The notes: a model not told the origin generated them from the sequence alone. A stretch of DNA of 64,000 bases from Thiobacillus sp. 63-78 (GCA_001899765.1 MKWM01000031.1:22396-86395), one strand, 5' to 3'; shown: positions 26,852 through 36,100, counted from the first letter of the stretch. Program-made: numbers and translations.

Positions 26852-29296
26852 GTGACCGTCTCCCCCCGACTCACGGATATCCCGGTTCTTTCGGGCTGTT
26901 TCCACTGCGGCCTGCCGCTGCCGGACGGCGCCCACTATCCCGTCCGGTTCGAGGAGCGGACGCAACAAGCCTGCTGCCGCGGCTGCCAGGCGGTGGCGCA
27001 AACCATCATCGACAGCGGCCAGGGCGCGTATTACACCCATCGCACGGCGCTGCCGGCCACTCCGCAGCAGGCCGAAGCCGATCTCGCGCAACTGGGCCTG
27101 TACGATCTGCCGGAAATCCAGGAAAGCTTCGTGCGGACCGAAACGGAGAACATCCGCGAAGCCGCGCTGATCCTGGAAAACATCGTCTGCGCCGCCTGCA
27201 TCTGGCTGAACGAGCGCCATATCGCCGGGCTATCCGGCGTGCTGTCGGTAGAAATCAACTACGCCACGCGGCGCGCGCGGGTGCGCTGGGACAACAGCCG
27301 CATCCCGCTGTCGGCCATCCTGAAAGCGGTCTCCGATATCGGCTATATCGCTCATCCCTACGACCCCGGCCGTTCCGACGACATTTTCAGACGCGAGCGC
27401 AATACTGCCATCAAGCGGCTTGCCGTCGCCGGCCTCGGCATGATGCAGGTGATGATGTACGCGTTGCCAACCTACACTGCCCTCGATATGAGCGCCGACG
27501 TCCGGCTGCTGATGAGCTGGGCGAGCCTGATCCTGACCATTCCGGTGGTGGGGTATTCAGCGTGGCCCTTCTTCATCGGCGCCTGGCGCGACCTCAGACG
27601 CCACACGCTGGGCATGGACGTGCCGGTGGCGCTGGGCATCGGCACCGCCTTCGCCGCCAGCGTCTACAGCACCTTCATCGGGCATACCGCGGTGTATTAC
27701 GACTCGGTCACCATGTTCGTCTTCCTGCTGCTGACCGGACGTTTCCTCGAAATGAATGCGCGCCGCCGTGCCGGCGCCGCGGTGGAAGAACTGGTGAAGC
27801 TCATTCCCGCCGCCGCCACGCGGCTGCCGAACTGGCCGGCGCGCGACGAGGAACAGGTGCCGGTCGCGCGGCTGGCGGTAGGCGACCATGTGCTGGTGCG
27901 GCCCGGCGAAACCCTGCCGGCCGACGGCATGGTGATTGAAGGCGACAGTGCGGTGAGCGAAGCCCTGCTCACCGGCGAATCGCTGCCGGTGTCGAAAGGC
28001 GTGCACACCCGCGTGGTCGGCGGCAGCCTCAACCAGGCGAGTCCGCTGGTGGTGCGGGTGGAGCGGCTCGGTGCCGATACACGGCTGGCGGCCATCGTGC
28101 GCCTGCTCGACCGCGCACAGAGCGAGAAACCGCGCATCGGCCAGCTGGCCGACCGCGCCGCTGCCTGGTTCGTCGGCCTGCTGCTGCTGATCACTGCCGT
28201 GGTCGGTCTCGCCTGGTATCTGATCGATCCGTCGAAAGCGCTGTGGATCGTGGTGTCGATCCTGGTCGTCACCTGTCCCTGCGCACTCGGCCTCGCCACG
28301 CCGGCCGCCCTCACCACCGCCACCGGGCGGCTGACGCGTCTGGGCCTCCTGACCACGCGCGGCCACGCCCTCGAAACGCTGGCGCACGCCACCGACCTGG
28401 TGTTCGACAAGACCGGCACCCTCACCCACGGCCGCCTCTCCGTCCGCCGGGTGCTGCCGCTGGGCAGCCGCAGCGAAGCCGAAGTCGGCGCGATCGCCGC
28501 GGCCCTCGAAGCCGGCTCGGAACACCCCATCGCCAAGGCGTTGCGCGAAGTGGCCACGCCCACCGCAACCGCCAGCCTGATCCGCAACACACCCGGGCGC
28601 GGCGTCGAAGGCCACATCAATGGCCACATTTACCGACTGGGCTCGCCACGTTTCGTCGCTGGCGGCGGCACGCCTCCCGCCCCGCCGGAATCGGACGGGA
28701 GCACCAGCTGGGTGGCGCTGGCCGGCGAATCCGGACTGATCGCCTGGTTCGCGCTGGCCGACACCCTGCGGGCCGATGCCCCGGCCGCACTCGCCGCACT
28801 GCGGCAACTGGGGCTGCGTGTGCATCTGCTGTCCGGCGATGCCGAGGCCGCCGTCATGCATGCGGCGCACCAGCTCGGTATCGCCGACTGGCATGCCGGC
28901 GCGCTGCCGGAAGACAAGCTCGCCTATGTGAAGGCTCTGCAGCACGAGGGCCGCATCGTCGCCATGGTGGGCGACGGCATCAACGACGCACCGGTGCTCG
29001 CCGGCGCGCAGGTCTCCATCGCCATGGGCGAAGGTGCCGACGTCGCCCAGGCGGCCGCCGACCTGGTCATGCTCGGCAGCCGTCTGGGCATCCTGGCCGA
29101 CGGCGTCGCACTTGCCCGCAAGACCCAGCGCATCATCCGCCAGAACCTCGGCTGGGCGCTCGCCTACAACCTCGTCGCCATCCCCGCTGCCGCACTGGGC
29201 CACGTCACCCCCTGGATCGCCGGCATCGGCATGTCGGCCAGTTCGCTGCTGGTCGTGCTGAATGCGCTGCGGCTCGCCGATTTCAAAAACAAGTGA
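26852..29296 (+). CDS. fixI: copper-transporting P1B-type ATPase of the CcoI/FixI type
   Basis: 814-residue ATPase. A Cys-rich N-terminus (CFHCGLPL and ACCRGC) precedes a heavy-metal-associated domain with CAACIW. It continues with eight transmembrane helices, the ion-binding CPC motif (475-477), phosphorylation motif DKTGT (519-523) and hinge MVGDGIND. The N-terminal Cys cluster and large size are typical of CcoI/FixI, which supplies copper for assembly of cbb3-type oxidase, rather than of CopA. The start is a GTG preceded by GGGGTG. No ccoNOP genes are in this window. The orientation is away from aat. Confidence 0.9.
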   Translation: MTVSPRLTDIPVLSGCFHCGLPLPDGAHYPVRFEERTQQACCRGCQAVAQTIIDSGQGAYYTHRTALPATPQQAEADLAQLGLYDLPEIQESFVRTETENIREAALILENIVCAACIWLNERHIAGLSGVLSVEINYATRRARVRWDNSRIPLSAILKAVSDIGYIAHPYDPGRSDDIFRRERNTAIKRLAVAGLGMMQVMMYALPTYTALDMSADVRLLMSWASLILTIPVVGYSAWPFFIGAWRDLRRHTLGMDVPVALGIGTAFAASVYSTFIGHTAVYYDSVTMFVFLLLTGRFLEMNARRRAGAAVEELVKLIPAAATRLPNWPARDEEQVPVARLAVGDHVLVRPGETLPADGMVIEGDSAVSEALLTGESLPVSKGVHTRVVGGSLNQASPLVVRVERLGADTRLAAIVRLLDRAQSEKPRIGQLADRAAAWFVGLLLLITAVVGLAWYLIDPSKALWIVVSILVVTCPCALGLATPAALTTATGRLTRLGLLTTRGHALETLAHATDLVFDKTGTLTHGRLSVRRVLPLGSRSEAEVGAIAAALEAGSEHPIAKALREVATPTATASLIRNTPGRGVEGHINGHIYRLGSPRFVAGGGTPPAPPESDGSTSWVALAGESGLIAWFALADTLRADAPAALAALRQLGLRVHLLSGDAEAAVMHAAHQLGIADWHAGALPEDKLAYVKALQHEGRIVAMVGDGINDAPVLAGAQVSIAMGEGADVAQAAADLVMLGSRLGILADGVALARKTQRIIRQNLGWALAYNLVAIPAAALGHVTPWIAGIGMSASSLLVVLNALRLADFKNK

Positions 29297-29441
29297 GCGG
29301 GGAACGGCAAGCAGCAAGCGGCAGCCCGGCGCACAGCGGGATCATGGGTGACGGCATCCCCCAACCCTGGAACACGCCGAAGGCACCCTGGTCCATGGAT
29401 CACCCCTGCTGCGAGTTATCCCGTATCAAGCGCCGTCACTC

Positions 29442-30071
29442 ATGAATACCCCCATCCTCTGGTATTTCGCCGACCCGATGTGCTCGTGGTGCTGGGGCTT
29501 TTCTCCGGTGATCGAAACGCTGCGCGACGAATACCGCGAACGCATGAAAACCGCCCTGGTACTGGGCGGCCTGCGGCCGGGCACCCCCGCGCCGATGACC
29601 ATGACGGAGCGCGCGGACATCCTGCAGCATTGGCGCGCGGTACACGCCCGCACCGGCCAGCCTTTCCGTTTCGACGACGCGCTGCCGGACGGTTTCGTGT
29701 ACGACACTGAACCTGCCTGACGTGCGGTGGTGACGGTGGGCGGAATGGAACCCCCCCAGATATTCGCGATGTTCAAGGCAATCCAGACCGCGTTCTATGC
29801 CGAAGGGCGCGATGTCACGCAAACCGACGTGCTGGCCGATCTGGCGGCGGACCTCGGCATGGATGGCGAAACCTTCCTGCGCGACTTCGACAGCGACACG
29901 GCACGTGCCCGCACCCAGGCGCATTTCAGACAGGCGCGCCAGGCCGGCGTGCGCGGCTTTCCCACCCTGATCGTGCAGCGGGATACGCAACTGCAGACGG
30001 TATCCAGCGGCTGCCTGCCGCTGGATACCGTGCGCACGGAAATCGACCGTTGCCTGCGGCCGGATGTGTAA
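29442..30071 (+). pseudogene. DsbA-family (FrnE-like) thioredoxin-fold protein interrupted by one in-frame TGA
   Basis: One continuous frame of 209 sense codons broken only by TGA at 29718-29720 (codon 93). The N-terminal part has the CxxC motif DPMCSWCWGF intact. After the stop the frame continues as RAVVTVGGMEPPQ, then AMFKAIQTAFYAEGRDVT and the cis-Pro region GVRGFPTLIV. From memory of related proteins, the junction should read TEPACRAVV, so TGA replaces a Cys codon (TGC or TGT to TGA). Explanations are a fresh nonsense mutation, a sequencing error, or recoding as selenocysteine. No strong SECIS hairpin is evident; a TGGG/CCCA stem at 29737-29758 is weak. If not read through, translation could restart at 29727 but would lack the CxxC. 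Confidence 0.75.
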
Positions 30072-30123
30072 GCGCGCCCCTCACCGCTAGAATCTCTCTT
30101 TCTCTTTCCCGAGCGTATTTCCG

Positions 30124-30813
30124 ATGGCCCGTTTTCCCCTGTTGTCCACTACGCTGTTTCTCGGTGCGATCCTGCTCGGCATATCGGGCTGCGGCGCCAG
30201 CGAACCCGGCAAGCAAACCGTCTCCACCGCCCCGGCGCCCGGCCAGCCGGCCAATCCACGCGTGCTGATCGAGACCAGCCAGGGCAACATCACGGTCGAA
30301 CTCTTCACCAGGAATGCGCCGCAGTCGGTGGGGAATTTCATCCACTACGTGAAGACCGGCTTTTATGACGGCCTGATCTTCCACCGCGTGATTCCCGGCT
30401 TCATGATCCAGGGCGGCGGCATGACCCCGGACATGACGGAAAAACCCAGGAACGCACCGATCAGGAACGAGGCCGACAATGGCCTCAGGAACCTGCGCGG
30501 CACCCTGGCGATGGCGCGCATGGCCGATCCCGATTCGGCCTCTTCGCAGTTTTTCATCAACGTGGCGGACAACGCTTTTCTCGACCACCGCGGCACGAGC
30601 TACGACACATGGGGTTACGCTGTATTCGGCCGGGTAGTCGATGGCATGCAGGTGGTCGATGCGATCGTCGCCGCGCCACGCGGCGATCGCGGCCCCTACC
30701 AGGATGTTCCCGTCGAGCCCGCCGTCATGAAGCGCGTCACGCTGTTGCCGGAAACCGGCGTCGCCACGCGGTCCGGCGCCGCCCCCCAGCCGGGGATGCA
30801 AGACGCACCATGA
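30124..30813 (+). CDS. cyclophilin-type peptidyl-prolyl isomerase, predicted lipoprotein
   Basis: 229-residue cyclophilin with a lipoprotein signal (lipobox ISGC, Cys23), so it acts at the periplasmic face of a membrane. Catalytic landmarks are [14 protein letters not shown], the SASSQFFIN segment and the [15 protein letters not shown] region. A 30-residue linker after the lipid anchor is Pro/Ala-rich. It follows the interrupted DsbA-family gene by 52 bases and may be co-expressed in envelope protein folding. Confidence 0.9.
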   Translation: MARFPLLSTTLFLGAILLGISGCGASEPGKQTVSTAPAPGQPANPRVLIETSQGNITVELFTRNAPQSVGNFIHYVKTGFYDGLIFHRVIPGFMIQGGGMTPDMTEKPRNAPIRNEADNGLRNLRGTLAMARMADPDSASSQFFINVADNAFLDHRGTSYDTWGYAVFGRVVDGMQVVDAIVAAPRGDRGPYQDVPVEPAVMKRVTLLPETGVATRSGAAPQPGMQDAP

Positions 30814-30970
30814 CCACTAAAATGCCGTCAGTCGACGCGCTACGGGTGGCCAGCTTCGGCAGCCGGCGCCCCGACAGATTCATCGGTCCATCAGGAGGAA
30901 TAGTGTGCTGATCAAATTTTAAATCCCCATCGAGCACTGAAAAATATCGTGGCGTGATATATATTTTCAA

Positions 30971-30999
30971 ATGGCCGGGGTGGTATCAGAGCCGGCCAT
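30971..30999. other. 8-bp hairpin upstream of the HiPIP gene
   Basis: ATGGCCGG (30971-30978) pairs perfectly with CCGGCCAT (30992-30999) around 13 bases. It lies in the 247-base gap before the HiPIP gene, after an AT-rich stretch (30937-30970) with imperfect dyad TGAAAAATATC / TGATATATATTTTCA. Whether it terminates the upstream gene or structures the HiPIP leader is undecided. Confidence 0.4.
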
Positions 31000-31060
31000 C
31001 ATGGCTGTACCAGAGAAGCGCTGCCGGTAGTTCATTAACGCAAGACAAAGGAAACCCGAA

Positions 31061-31354
31061 ATGAATGAAGAATCCAAATCCTCCCGCCGTCAATTTCTGA
31101 AGATCGGCGGCGCCGCAATCGCCATGATTCCTGTAGTGGCCATGTCCGGGAATGCGCTGGCCACAGTCAATGCCGCGATGCGCACCTCGATGAAATACCA
31201 GGACAAGCCAAACGGCGCGAATCATTGCGCCAACTGCATGCATTTCGTCCCGGGCAAAACGGCCAAGGCGCTTGGCGGCTGCCAAATCTTCCCCGGTGAC
31301 ACCGAGATTTCTCCCAATGGCTACTGTGTCGCCTGGGCTGCCAAGCCGAAATAA
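31061..31354 (+). CDS. hip: high-potential iron-sulfur protein (HiPIP), Tat-exported
   Basis: 97-residue periplasmic electron carrier. The twin-arginine signal SRRQFLKIGG leads to likely cleavage after NALA. The four cluster ligands are Cys56, Cys59, Cys74 and Cys89, in the C-X2-C-X14-C-X14-C order of HiPIPs. The mature protein is about 63 residues. HiPIPs carry electrons between bc1 complex and oxidases or photosystems in purple bacteria, and in sulfur or iron oxidisers. A good ribosome site (AAAGGAAACCCGAA) precedes the ATG. It stands alone, with structured DNA on both sides, as expected for a highly expressed gene. Confidence 0.93.
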   Translation: MNEESKSSRRQFLKIGGAAIAMIPVVAMSGNALATVNAAMRTSMKYQDKPNGANHCANCMHFVPGKTAKALGGCQIFPGDTEISPNGYCVAWAAKPK

Positions 31355-31372
31355 CAGGCTGTTCGCGCATCC

Positions 31373-31425
31373 GGCCTGAAAACGTGCGGGCAAGGTGTTG
31401 GTGACGTGCCTTGCCCGCGCAGGCC
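31373..31425 (+). terminator. long stem-loop after the HiPIP gene
   Basis: GCGGGCAAGG (31386-31395) pairs perfectly with CCTTGCCCGC (31409-31418). GGCCTG (31373-31378) and CAGGCC (31420-31425) extend the stem outside. There is no T-tract, so it may act mainly as a 3 prime stabiliser of the HiPIP mRNA. It begins 19 bases after the stop. Confidence 0.55.
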
Positions 31426-31691
31426 GCAATATTGAAAGTTGACTGCCCGCTTCCCCTGCGCGTCTGGCTGCCAGGGTCGAGCGAGGTCGTTCGACCGGCC
31501 GGAATCGCCGGGCACGCCATGGCGCCGAGGCTGCACGATTCCGACTCCGGATGGTCCGCCGCCGCGATCGTCCGCTGTTCCCGTACCGCAATGAATACTG
31601 GCGTCGAACCCGGAGCGAACGGCGTTCCTTGAAATGTCATGGAGCCGCGGTCCCGCGGCGTCCTGACGGAAGAGCGGCTGGGTCCAGTCTG

Positions 31692-31697
31692 TATAAT
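31692..31697 (+). promoter_or_regulatory. candidate -10 box of pcnB
   Basis: GTATAATCAC gives a perfect TATAAT 38 bases before the pcnB ATG. No good -35 hexamer lies at 16-18 bp. Confidence 0.4.
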
Positions 31698-31735
31698 CAC
31701 GATTTAGCCAGTATTCCGCCGCCCTCGCGCCCCTC

Positions 31736-33127
31736 ATGATTCGTCGCATCATCAACAAAGTGTTCGGCCGCAAGCCGCGCACCCACGCCACCAGGGCACA
31801 AATCCTGCCATTGTCCGCACACGGGATCCGCCGTGACCAGATCGATGATTGCGCACTGAAAACCTGCGAAACCCTGGCCCAGGCCGGATACAAGGCTTAT
31901 CTCGTCGGCGGCGCTGTGCGCGACCTGCTGCTGGCCAAGACGCCCAAGGATTTCGACGTGGCCACCGATGCCACACCGGAAGAGGTACGGCAGCTATTCC
32001 GCCGCTCGCGCATCATCGGACGGCGTTTCCAGATCGTTCATGTGATGTGCGGGCGCGAAACCATCGAAGTCACCACCTTCCGCGCCAATGGCCAGAAGGA
32101 AACCGAAGCGGACGACGAACACGCCGTCAGTGAAAAGCCCGCGGCGGCACACAAACGCTTGACCGACGAGCATGGCCGCCTGCTGTCCGACAATGTATTC
32201 GGCAGCATGGCGGACGATGCCGCCCGCCGCGATTTCACCATCAATGCGCTGTATTACGATCCGGCACGCGAGGAAGTCCACGACTATTTCGGTGGCGTGG
32301 CCGACTGCAAGCAGCATGTGCTGCGCATGATCGGCGACCCCGACACGCGCTATCGCGAAGATCCCGTGCGCATGCTTCGTGTCGCGCGATTCGCGGCCAA
32401 GCTCGAATTCCACATCGACCCCGATACGCGCAAGCCGGTGGCCGCACTGGCGCCCCTGCTCGCCAACATCCCGCGTGCGCGCATCTTTGACGAGGCACTG
32501 AAACTGCTGCTGTCCGGTCACGCGCTGCGCGGCGTCCATCAACTGCGCGCGGAGGGGCTGCACCACGGCATGCTGCCGCTGCTGGACACGATTCTGGACG
32601 ATACCACCGGCGAGCGTTTCATCACCGCCGCCCTGAAAACCACCGATGCGCGCATCGCGCAGGACAAGCCAGCCTCGCCGGCTTTCCTGTTCGGTGCATT
32701 GCTGTGGCCGCAGGTGCTGCTGCGCTGGCGCGCGCTCGAAGCGGCCGGTGAAAAGCCGCAGCCGGCCCTGTTCGCTGCGATGGACGAGGTACTCGACGCC
32801 CAGCGCAGCCAGCTTGCCATTCCGCGCCGTTACGACGGCATGATGAAGGAGATCTGGGCGCTGCAGCCGCGTTTCGAACAGCGCGGCGGACAGCGCCCGT
32901 ATCGCCTGCTGGAGCATCCCCGCTTCCGCGCCGCCTATGATTTCCTGCTGCTGCGCGTCGAATCCGGCGAGGTCGATGCCGAACTCGGTGAATGGTGGAC
33001 GCGCTTCCAGGAGGCCGGCGAAGACGAGCGTGCCGGCATGCTGCTGGCCGACCACGCGCCCAAGCCGCGCCGCCGCCGCAAACGCAAGAAGCCGGGCGAA
33101 GCTGCCAGCGAGACGCATCCCGCATGA
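31736..33127 (+). CDS. pcnB: poly(A) polymerase I
   Basis: 463-residue nucleotidyltransferase that adds 3 prime A tails to RNA. The motif LVGGAVRDLLL (57-66) and the catalytic carboxylates DFD (72-74) mark the Pol-beta-type fold. A basic N-terminal leader and a strongly basic C-terminus (RRRRKRKKPG) are typical of PcnB as opposed to CCA-adding enzymes. The stop overlaps the folK ATG (ATGA), the same pcnB-folK order as in many beta- and gammaproteobacteria. Confidence 0.93.
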   Translation: MIRRIINKVFGRKPRTHATRAQILPLSAHGIRRDQIDDCALKTCETLAQAGYKAYLVGGAVRDLLLAKTPKDFDVATDATPEEVRQLFRRSRIIGRRFQIVHVMCGRETIEVTTFRANGQKETEADDEHAVSEKPAAAHKRLTDEHGRLLSDNVFGSMADDAARRDFTINALYYDPAREEVHDYFGGVADCKQHVLRMIGDPDTRYREDPVRMLRVARFAAKLEFHIDPDTRKPVAALAPLLANIPRARIFDEALKLLLSGHALRGVHQLRAEGLHHGMLPLLDTILDDTTGERFITAALKTTDARIAQDKPASPAFLFGALLWPQVLLRWRALEAAGEKPQPALFAAMDEVLDAQRSQLAIPRRYDGMMKEIWALQPRFEQRGGQRPYRLLEHPRFRAAYDFLLLRVESGEVDAELGEWWTRFQEAGEDERAGMLLADHAPKPRRRRKRKKPGEAASETHPA

Positions 33128-33630
33128 AAATTACCGCCACCATTGGTCTCGGCGCCAACCTCAACGATCCGGCGGCACAGATCGACCGTGCGCTGGCCGA
33201 ACTCGACAACCTGCCCGCCACCCGGCTGCTCGCCCGCTCCTCGCTGTACGCCTCGGCACCGATCGGATATGCCGATCAGCCCGACTTCGTCAACGCCGTG
33301 GCGCAAGTGGAAACCGAACTGGCGCCGCGCGCGCTGCTCGCCGCGCTGCTGCATCTCGAACACCGTCATGGCCGTGCACGCAGCTTCCGCAACGCGCCGC
33401 GCACACTCGATCTCGACCTGCTGCTGTATGACGGCGCGCATTTCCACGAAGACGGCCTGACGCTGCCTCATCCGCGCATGCAGGAACGCTGTTTCGTGCT
33501 GCTGCCGCTGCTGGAAATCGCACCCGGCACCGTGATTCCGGGCCAGGGCCGCGCCGCCGACTGGCTTGACGCCTGTGCCGGCCAGCAGGTCACCGTTCTC
33601 CCACCTCCCACCGCTGCCGTCGACGCATGA
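33124..33630 (+). CDS. folK: 2-amino-4-hydroxy-6-hydroxymethyldihydropteridine pyrophosphokinase
   Basis: 168-residue HPPK of folate synthesis. Motifs: IGLGANL near the N-terminus, HRHGRARSFRNAPRTLDLD with the Mg2+-binding Asp pair, and LPHPRMQERCFVLLPL. The start at 33124 overlaps the pcnB stop; an upstream open frame is its shadow. Its own stop overlaps the next ATG. Folate links it to thyA/folA and to panB, which uses methylenetetrahydrofolate. Confidence 0.95.
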   Translation: MKITATIGLGANLNDPAAQIDRALAELDNLPATRLLARSSLYASAPIGYADQPDFVNAVAQVETELAPRALLAALLHLEHRHGRARSFRNAPRTLDLDLLLYDGAHFHEDGLTLPHPRMQERCFVLLPLLEIAPGTVIPGQGRAADWLDACAGQQVTVLPPPTAAVDA

Positions 33631-34268
33631 ACCCCTCCCGTTATCGTTACATCGTCGTCGAAGGTCCGATCGGCGCCGGCAAGACCAGCCTCAGCTACAA
33701 GCTGGCCGAGCACCTGGATGCCGACACGCTGCTGGAAAATGCCAGTGACAATCCCTTCCTGCAACGTTTTTACCAGGAGCCGGCACGCTATGCGCTGTCC
33801 ACGCAGCTGCACTTCCTGTTCGACCGTTCGCGCCAGTTGCGCGAACTGGCGCAGGGCGACCTGTTCCGCGCCGGCACCGTGTCGGATTTCCTGATCGACA
33901 AGGACATGCTGTTTGCGCGCCTCAACCTCGACGACGACGAGTTCGATCTGTACCAGAAGGTGTACGCCGACCTCGCGTTGCAGGCGCCGACGCCCGATCT
34001 GGTGATCTATTTGCAGGCGCCGGTCGAGGTGCTGCAGGAACGTGTCAAGCGCCGCGGCGTGGAATTCGAGCGCGGCATGGATGCCGGCTATCTGCAGCGC
34101 CTGGCCAACAGCTACAGCGAGTTTTTCCATCGCTATGAGGCCGCGCCGCTGCTCATCGTCAACACCAGCCACCTCAACTTCGTGGAGAACGAAGCCGACT
34201 TCGAACTGCTGCTGGAACGCATGGACAAGATGCGCGGTCCACGCGAATTCTTCAGCCGGGCAGCGTGA
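33627..34268 (+). CDS. deoxynucleoside kinase family protein
   Basis: 213-residue P-loop kinase. Walker A is GPIGAGKT (13-20), the conserved DRS segment occurs in FLFDRSRQLREL, and the Arg-rich lid RVKRRGVEFERGMD is present. It resembles dNK/dGK/dCK enzymes that phosphorylate deoxynucleosides. Placement between folK and panB is a conserved betaproteobacterial arrangement. It starts in an ATGA overlap with folK. Confidence 0.85.
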   Translation: MNPSRYRYIVVEGPIGAGKTSLSYKLAEHLDADTLLENASDNPFLQRFYQEPARYALSTQLHFLFDRSRQLRELAQGDLFRAGTVSDFLIDKDMLFARLNLDDDEFDLYQKVYADLALQAPTPDLVIYLQAPVEVLQERVKRRGVEFERGMDAGYLQRLANSYSEFFHRYEAAPLLIVNTSHLNFVENEADFELLLERMDKMRGPREFFSRAA

Positions 34269-34287
34269 AGAGTCTGAAAACCGATTT

Positions 34288-34417
34288 GAACCACAGAGAC
34301 ACCGAGGCACCGAGGCACAGAGGAAACCCATGTATTTCACGATGCGGAAGTTTTCGATGAGCGAGATTTCCGGCAAGCCATTGTCTGGTCTTCTCTGCGC
34401 CTCTGTGGTGAGGTTTC
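34288..34417. repeat. dispersed inverted-repeat element, copy 2 (CACAGAGG family)
   Basis: Left arm AACCACAGAGACACCGAGGC with a further ACCGAGGCACAGAGGAAA (34289-34325). The right arm is CTTCTCTGCGCCTCTGTGG followed by TGAGGTTTC (34389-34417). Length equals copy 1 at 18888-19017, and the middle sequence differs. The right arm ends four bases before the panB ATG and supplies its GTGAGG ribosome-site-like sequence. Confidence 0.8.
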
Positions 34418-34421
34418 AAAA

Positions 34422-35210
34422 ATGAAAACCACGCTCTCCACGCTCAAAACCATGCGCGGCAACGACGAGAAGATCGCCGTGCTCACCTGCTACGACGCCG
34501 GCTTCGCGCGCGCGCTCGATGCCGCCGGCGTGGACGTGCTGCTGGTCGGCGACTCGCTCGGCATGGTGGTGCAGGGCCACGCTTCGACGCTACCGGTGAA
34601 GCTCGCCGAGATGACGTACCACACGCGTTGCGTCGCCGCCGGCACCGAGCGCGCCTTCATCGTCGCCGACCTGCCCTTCGGCAGCTACCAGCCTTCGCCG
34701 GAACATGCGTTTTCCGCCGCGGCGCGGCTGATGGCGGCGGGTGCGCACATGGTCAAGCTGGAAGGCGGCGCGGTGATGGTCGACACCGTCGCCTTCCTGA
34801 CGCAACGCGGCATCCCGGTCTGCGCGCATCTCGGCCTGCTGCCGCAGTCGGTCAACCAGCTCGGCGGCTACAAGGTACAGGGCCGCGAGGACACAGCCGC
34901 CGCGCAACTGATCGCCGACGCCCATGCGCTCGAAGCCGCCGGCGCCGGCCTCGTCGTGCTGGAAATGGTGCCCGCCGCGCTGGGCCTGGCCGTCACCGAG
35001 GCGCTCGCGATCCCGACCATCGGCATCGGTGCCGGAGCCGGCTGTTCCGGCCAGGTGCTGGTGCTGTACGACATGCTGGGCCTGTATCCGCGCGCGCCGA
35101 AATTCTCGAAGAACTTTCTTGCCGGCACCGGCGGCATCGAAGCCGCCGCGCGCGCCTATGTCGCCGCGGTGAAGGACGGCAGCTTCCCCGGCCCCGACCA
35201 CGCCTTCTGA
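34422..35210 (+). CDS. panB: 3-methyl-2-oxobutanoate hydroxymethyltransferase
   Basis: 262-residue enzyme making ketopantoate for coenzyme A. Motifs: [40 protein letters not shown] and [14 protein letters not shown]. The start lies just after a dispersed repeat, which forms its ribosome site. The stop overlaps the panC ATG by one base. Confidence 0.96.
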   Translation: MKTTLSTLKTMRGNDEKIAVLTCYDAGFARALDAAGVDVLLVGDSLGMVVQGHASTLPVKLAEMTYHTRCVAAGTERAFIVADLPFGSYQPSPEHAFSAAARLMAAGAHMVKLEGGAVMVDTVAFLTQRGIPVCAHLGLLPQSVNQLGGYKVQGREDTAAAQLIADAHALEAAGAGLVVLEMVPAALGLAVTEALAIPTIGIGAGAGCSGQVLVLYDMLGLYPRAPKFSKNFLAGTGGIEAAARAYVAAVKDGSFPGPDHAF

Positions 35211-36037
35211 TGCAGATCCTGCATACCGTCGCCGAACTGCGCGCCGCGCTCGCCGGGCAGGCCGGCACCGCCTTCGTGCCCACCATGGGCAATCTGCACG
35301 CCGGCCATGTATCGCTGGTCGACCTGGCGCAGCGCCATGGTGGCCCGGTGGTCGCGAGCCTCTTCGTCAACCCGCTGCAGTTCGGCGAGGGTGAAGACTT
35401 CGAACGCTACCCGCGCACCCTCGCGGCCGACTGCGACAAGCTCGCCGCAGCCGGCTGCGACCTGGTGTTCGCGCCCGACGTCGACACGCTCTACCCGGTC
35501 CCGCAGGACTTCACCGTGCAGCCGGCCGGGGCGCTGACCCGGGACCTGTGCGGCGCTTTTCGCCCCGGCCATTTTGCCGGCGTGGCGACGGTCGTGCTGA
35601 AGCTGTTCAACCTGGTGCAGCCGCGCGTGGCCGTGTTCGGAAAAAAGGATTTCCAGCAATTGCGGGTCATCCAGGAACTGGTGCGGCAGTTCAACCTGCC
35701 GATCGACATCGTGGCGGGTGACACCCTGCGCGAGTCCGACGGACTGGCGATGAGTTCGCGCAACGCCTATCTCGGCGCGCCGGAACGCATCCAGGCGCCC
35801 CAGTTGCAGCGTGAACTCGCTGCCGTCGCGGCTGCCGTCCAGGCGGGTGAACGGGATTTCGATGCCCTGTGCGCCGCCGCCAGACGCCATCTGAACATGG
35901 CGGGCTGGCGCGTCGATTACGTCGCGCTGCGCGACGCCATGACGCTGCAGGCGCCCACGCCCGACAGCGCCCGTCTGGTGGTACTGGGCGCGGCCTGGCT
36001 GGGGTCGACCCGGCTGATCGACAATGTTGAGTGGTGA
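35210..36037 (+). CDS. panC: pantothenate synthetase
   Basis: 275-residue ligase joining pantoate and beta-alanine. Motifs: VPTMGNLHAGH (nucleotide HIGH-like), FVNPLQF, the GKKDFQQL segment and MSSRN. The last codons and the TGA stop (36035-36037) lie inside a GTTGAGT/GGTGAGT repeat array, so the terminal residues NVEW are repeat-encoded. It follows panB directly. Confidence 0.96.
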   Translation: MQILHTVAELRAALAGQAGTAFVPTMGNLHAGHVSLVDLAQRHGGPVVASLFVNPLQFGEGEDFERYPRTLAADCDKLAAAGCDLVFAPDVDTLYPVPQDFTVQPAGALTRDLCGAFRPGHFAGVATVVLKLFNLVQPRVAVFGKKDFQQLRVIQELVRQFNLPIDIVAGDTLRESDGLAMSSRNAYLGAPERIQAPQLQRELAAVAAAVQAGERDFDALCAAARRHLNMAGWRVDYVALRDAMTLQAPTPDSARLVVLGAAWLGSTRLIDNVEW

Positions 36038-36060
36038 GTGGTGAGTGGTGAGTGGTGAGT
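36026..36060. repeat. short GGTGAGT tandem array (five units)
   Basis: GTTGAGT followed by four perfect GGTGAGT units (36033-36060), the same heptamer as the large array at 19933. It overlaps the 3 prime end of panC and supplies its stop codon. As at hrcA, the array is followed by TCACCGCT and a TATAAT promoter. Confidence 0.9.
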
Positions 36061-36069
36061 GGGAAGCGG

Positions 36070-36100
36070 TTGCAACCACTTTCTCTCACCGCTGTATAAT
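36070..36100 (+). promoter_or_regulatory. candidate panD promoter
   Basis: TTGCAA (36070-36075), a 19-base spacer and TATAAT (36095-36100), with the ATG 30 bases further. The array and this promoter separate panD from panBC. Confidence 0.55.

Larger units (their letters stand above)
31355..31735. other. intergenic region between HiPIP gene and pcnB
   Basis: About 380 bases with no supportable gene. It holds the HiPIP terminator-like stem (31373-31425) at the left and the pcnB promoter at the right. A GC-rich dyad (GCCGCGG/CCGCGGC near 31644-31659) is too tight to form a stable loop. Frames here are short and have no ribosome site. Confidence 0.6.

Noticed and set aside
29737..29758. SECIS element after the TGA
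   Set aside because: Only a four-base stem (TGGG/CCCA) with a 14-base loop forms; too weak to claim.
29727..30071. The second half of the DsbA-family frame as an independent gene
   Set aside because: It lacks the CxxC half of the fold, has no ribosome site and continues the same frame after one TGA.
31411..31632. 73-codon plus-strand ORF in the HiPIP-pcnB gap
   Set aside because: It begins inside the HiPIP 3 prime stem, has no ribosome site and no protein-like pattern.
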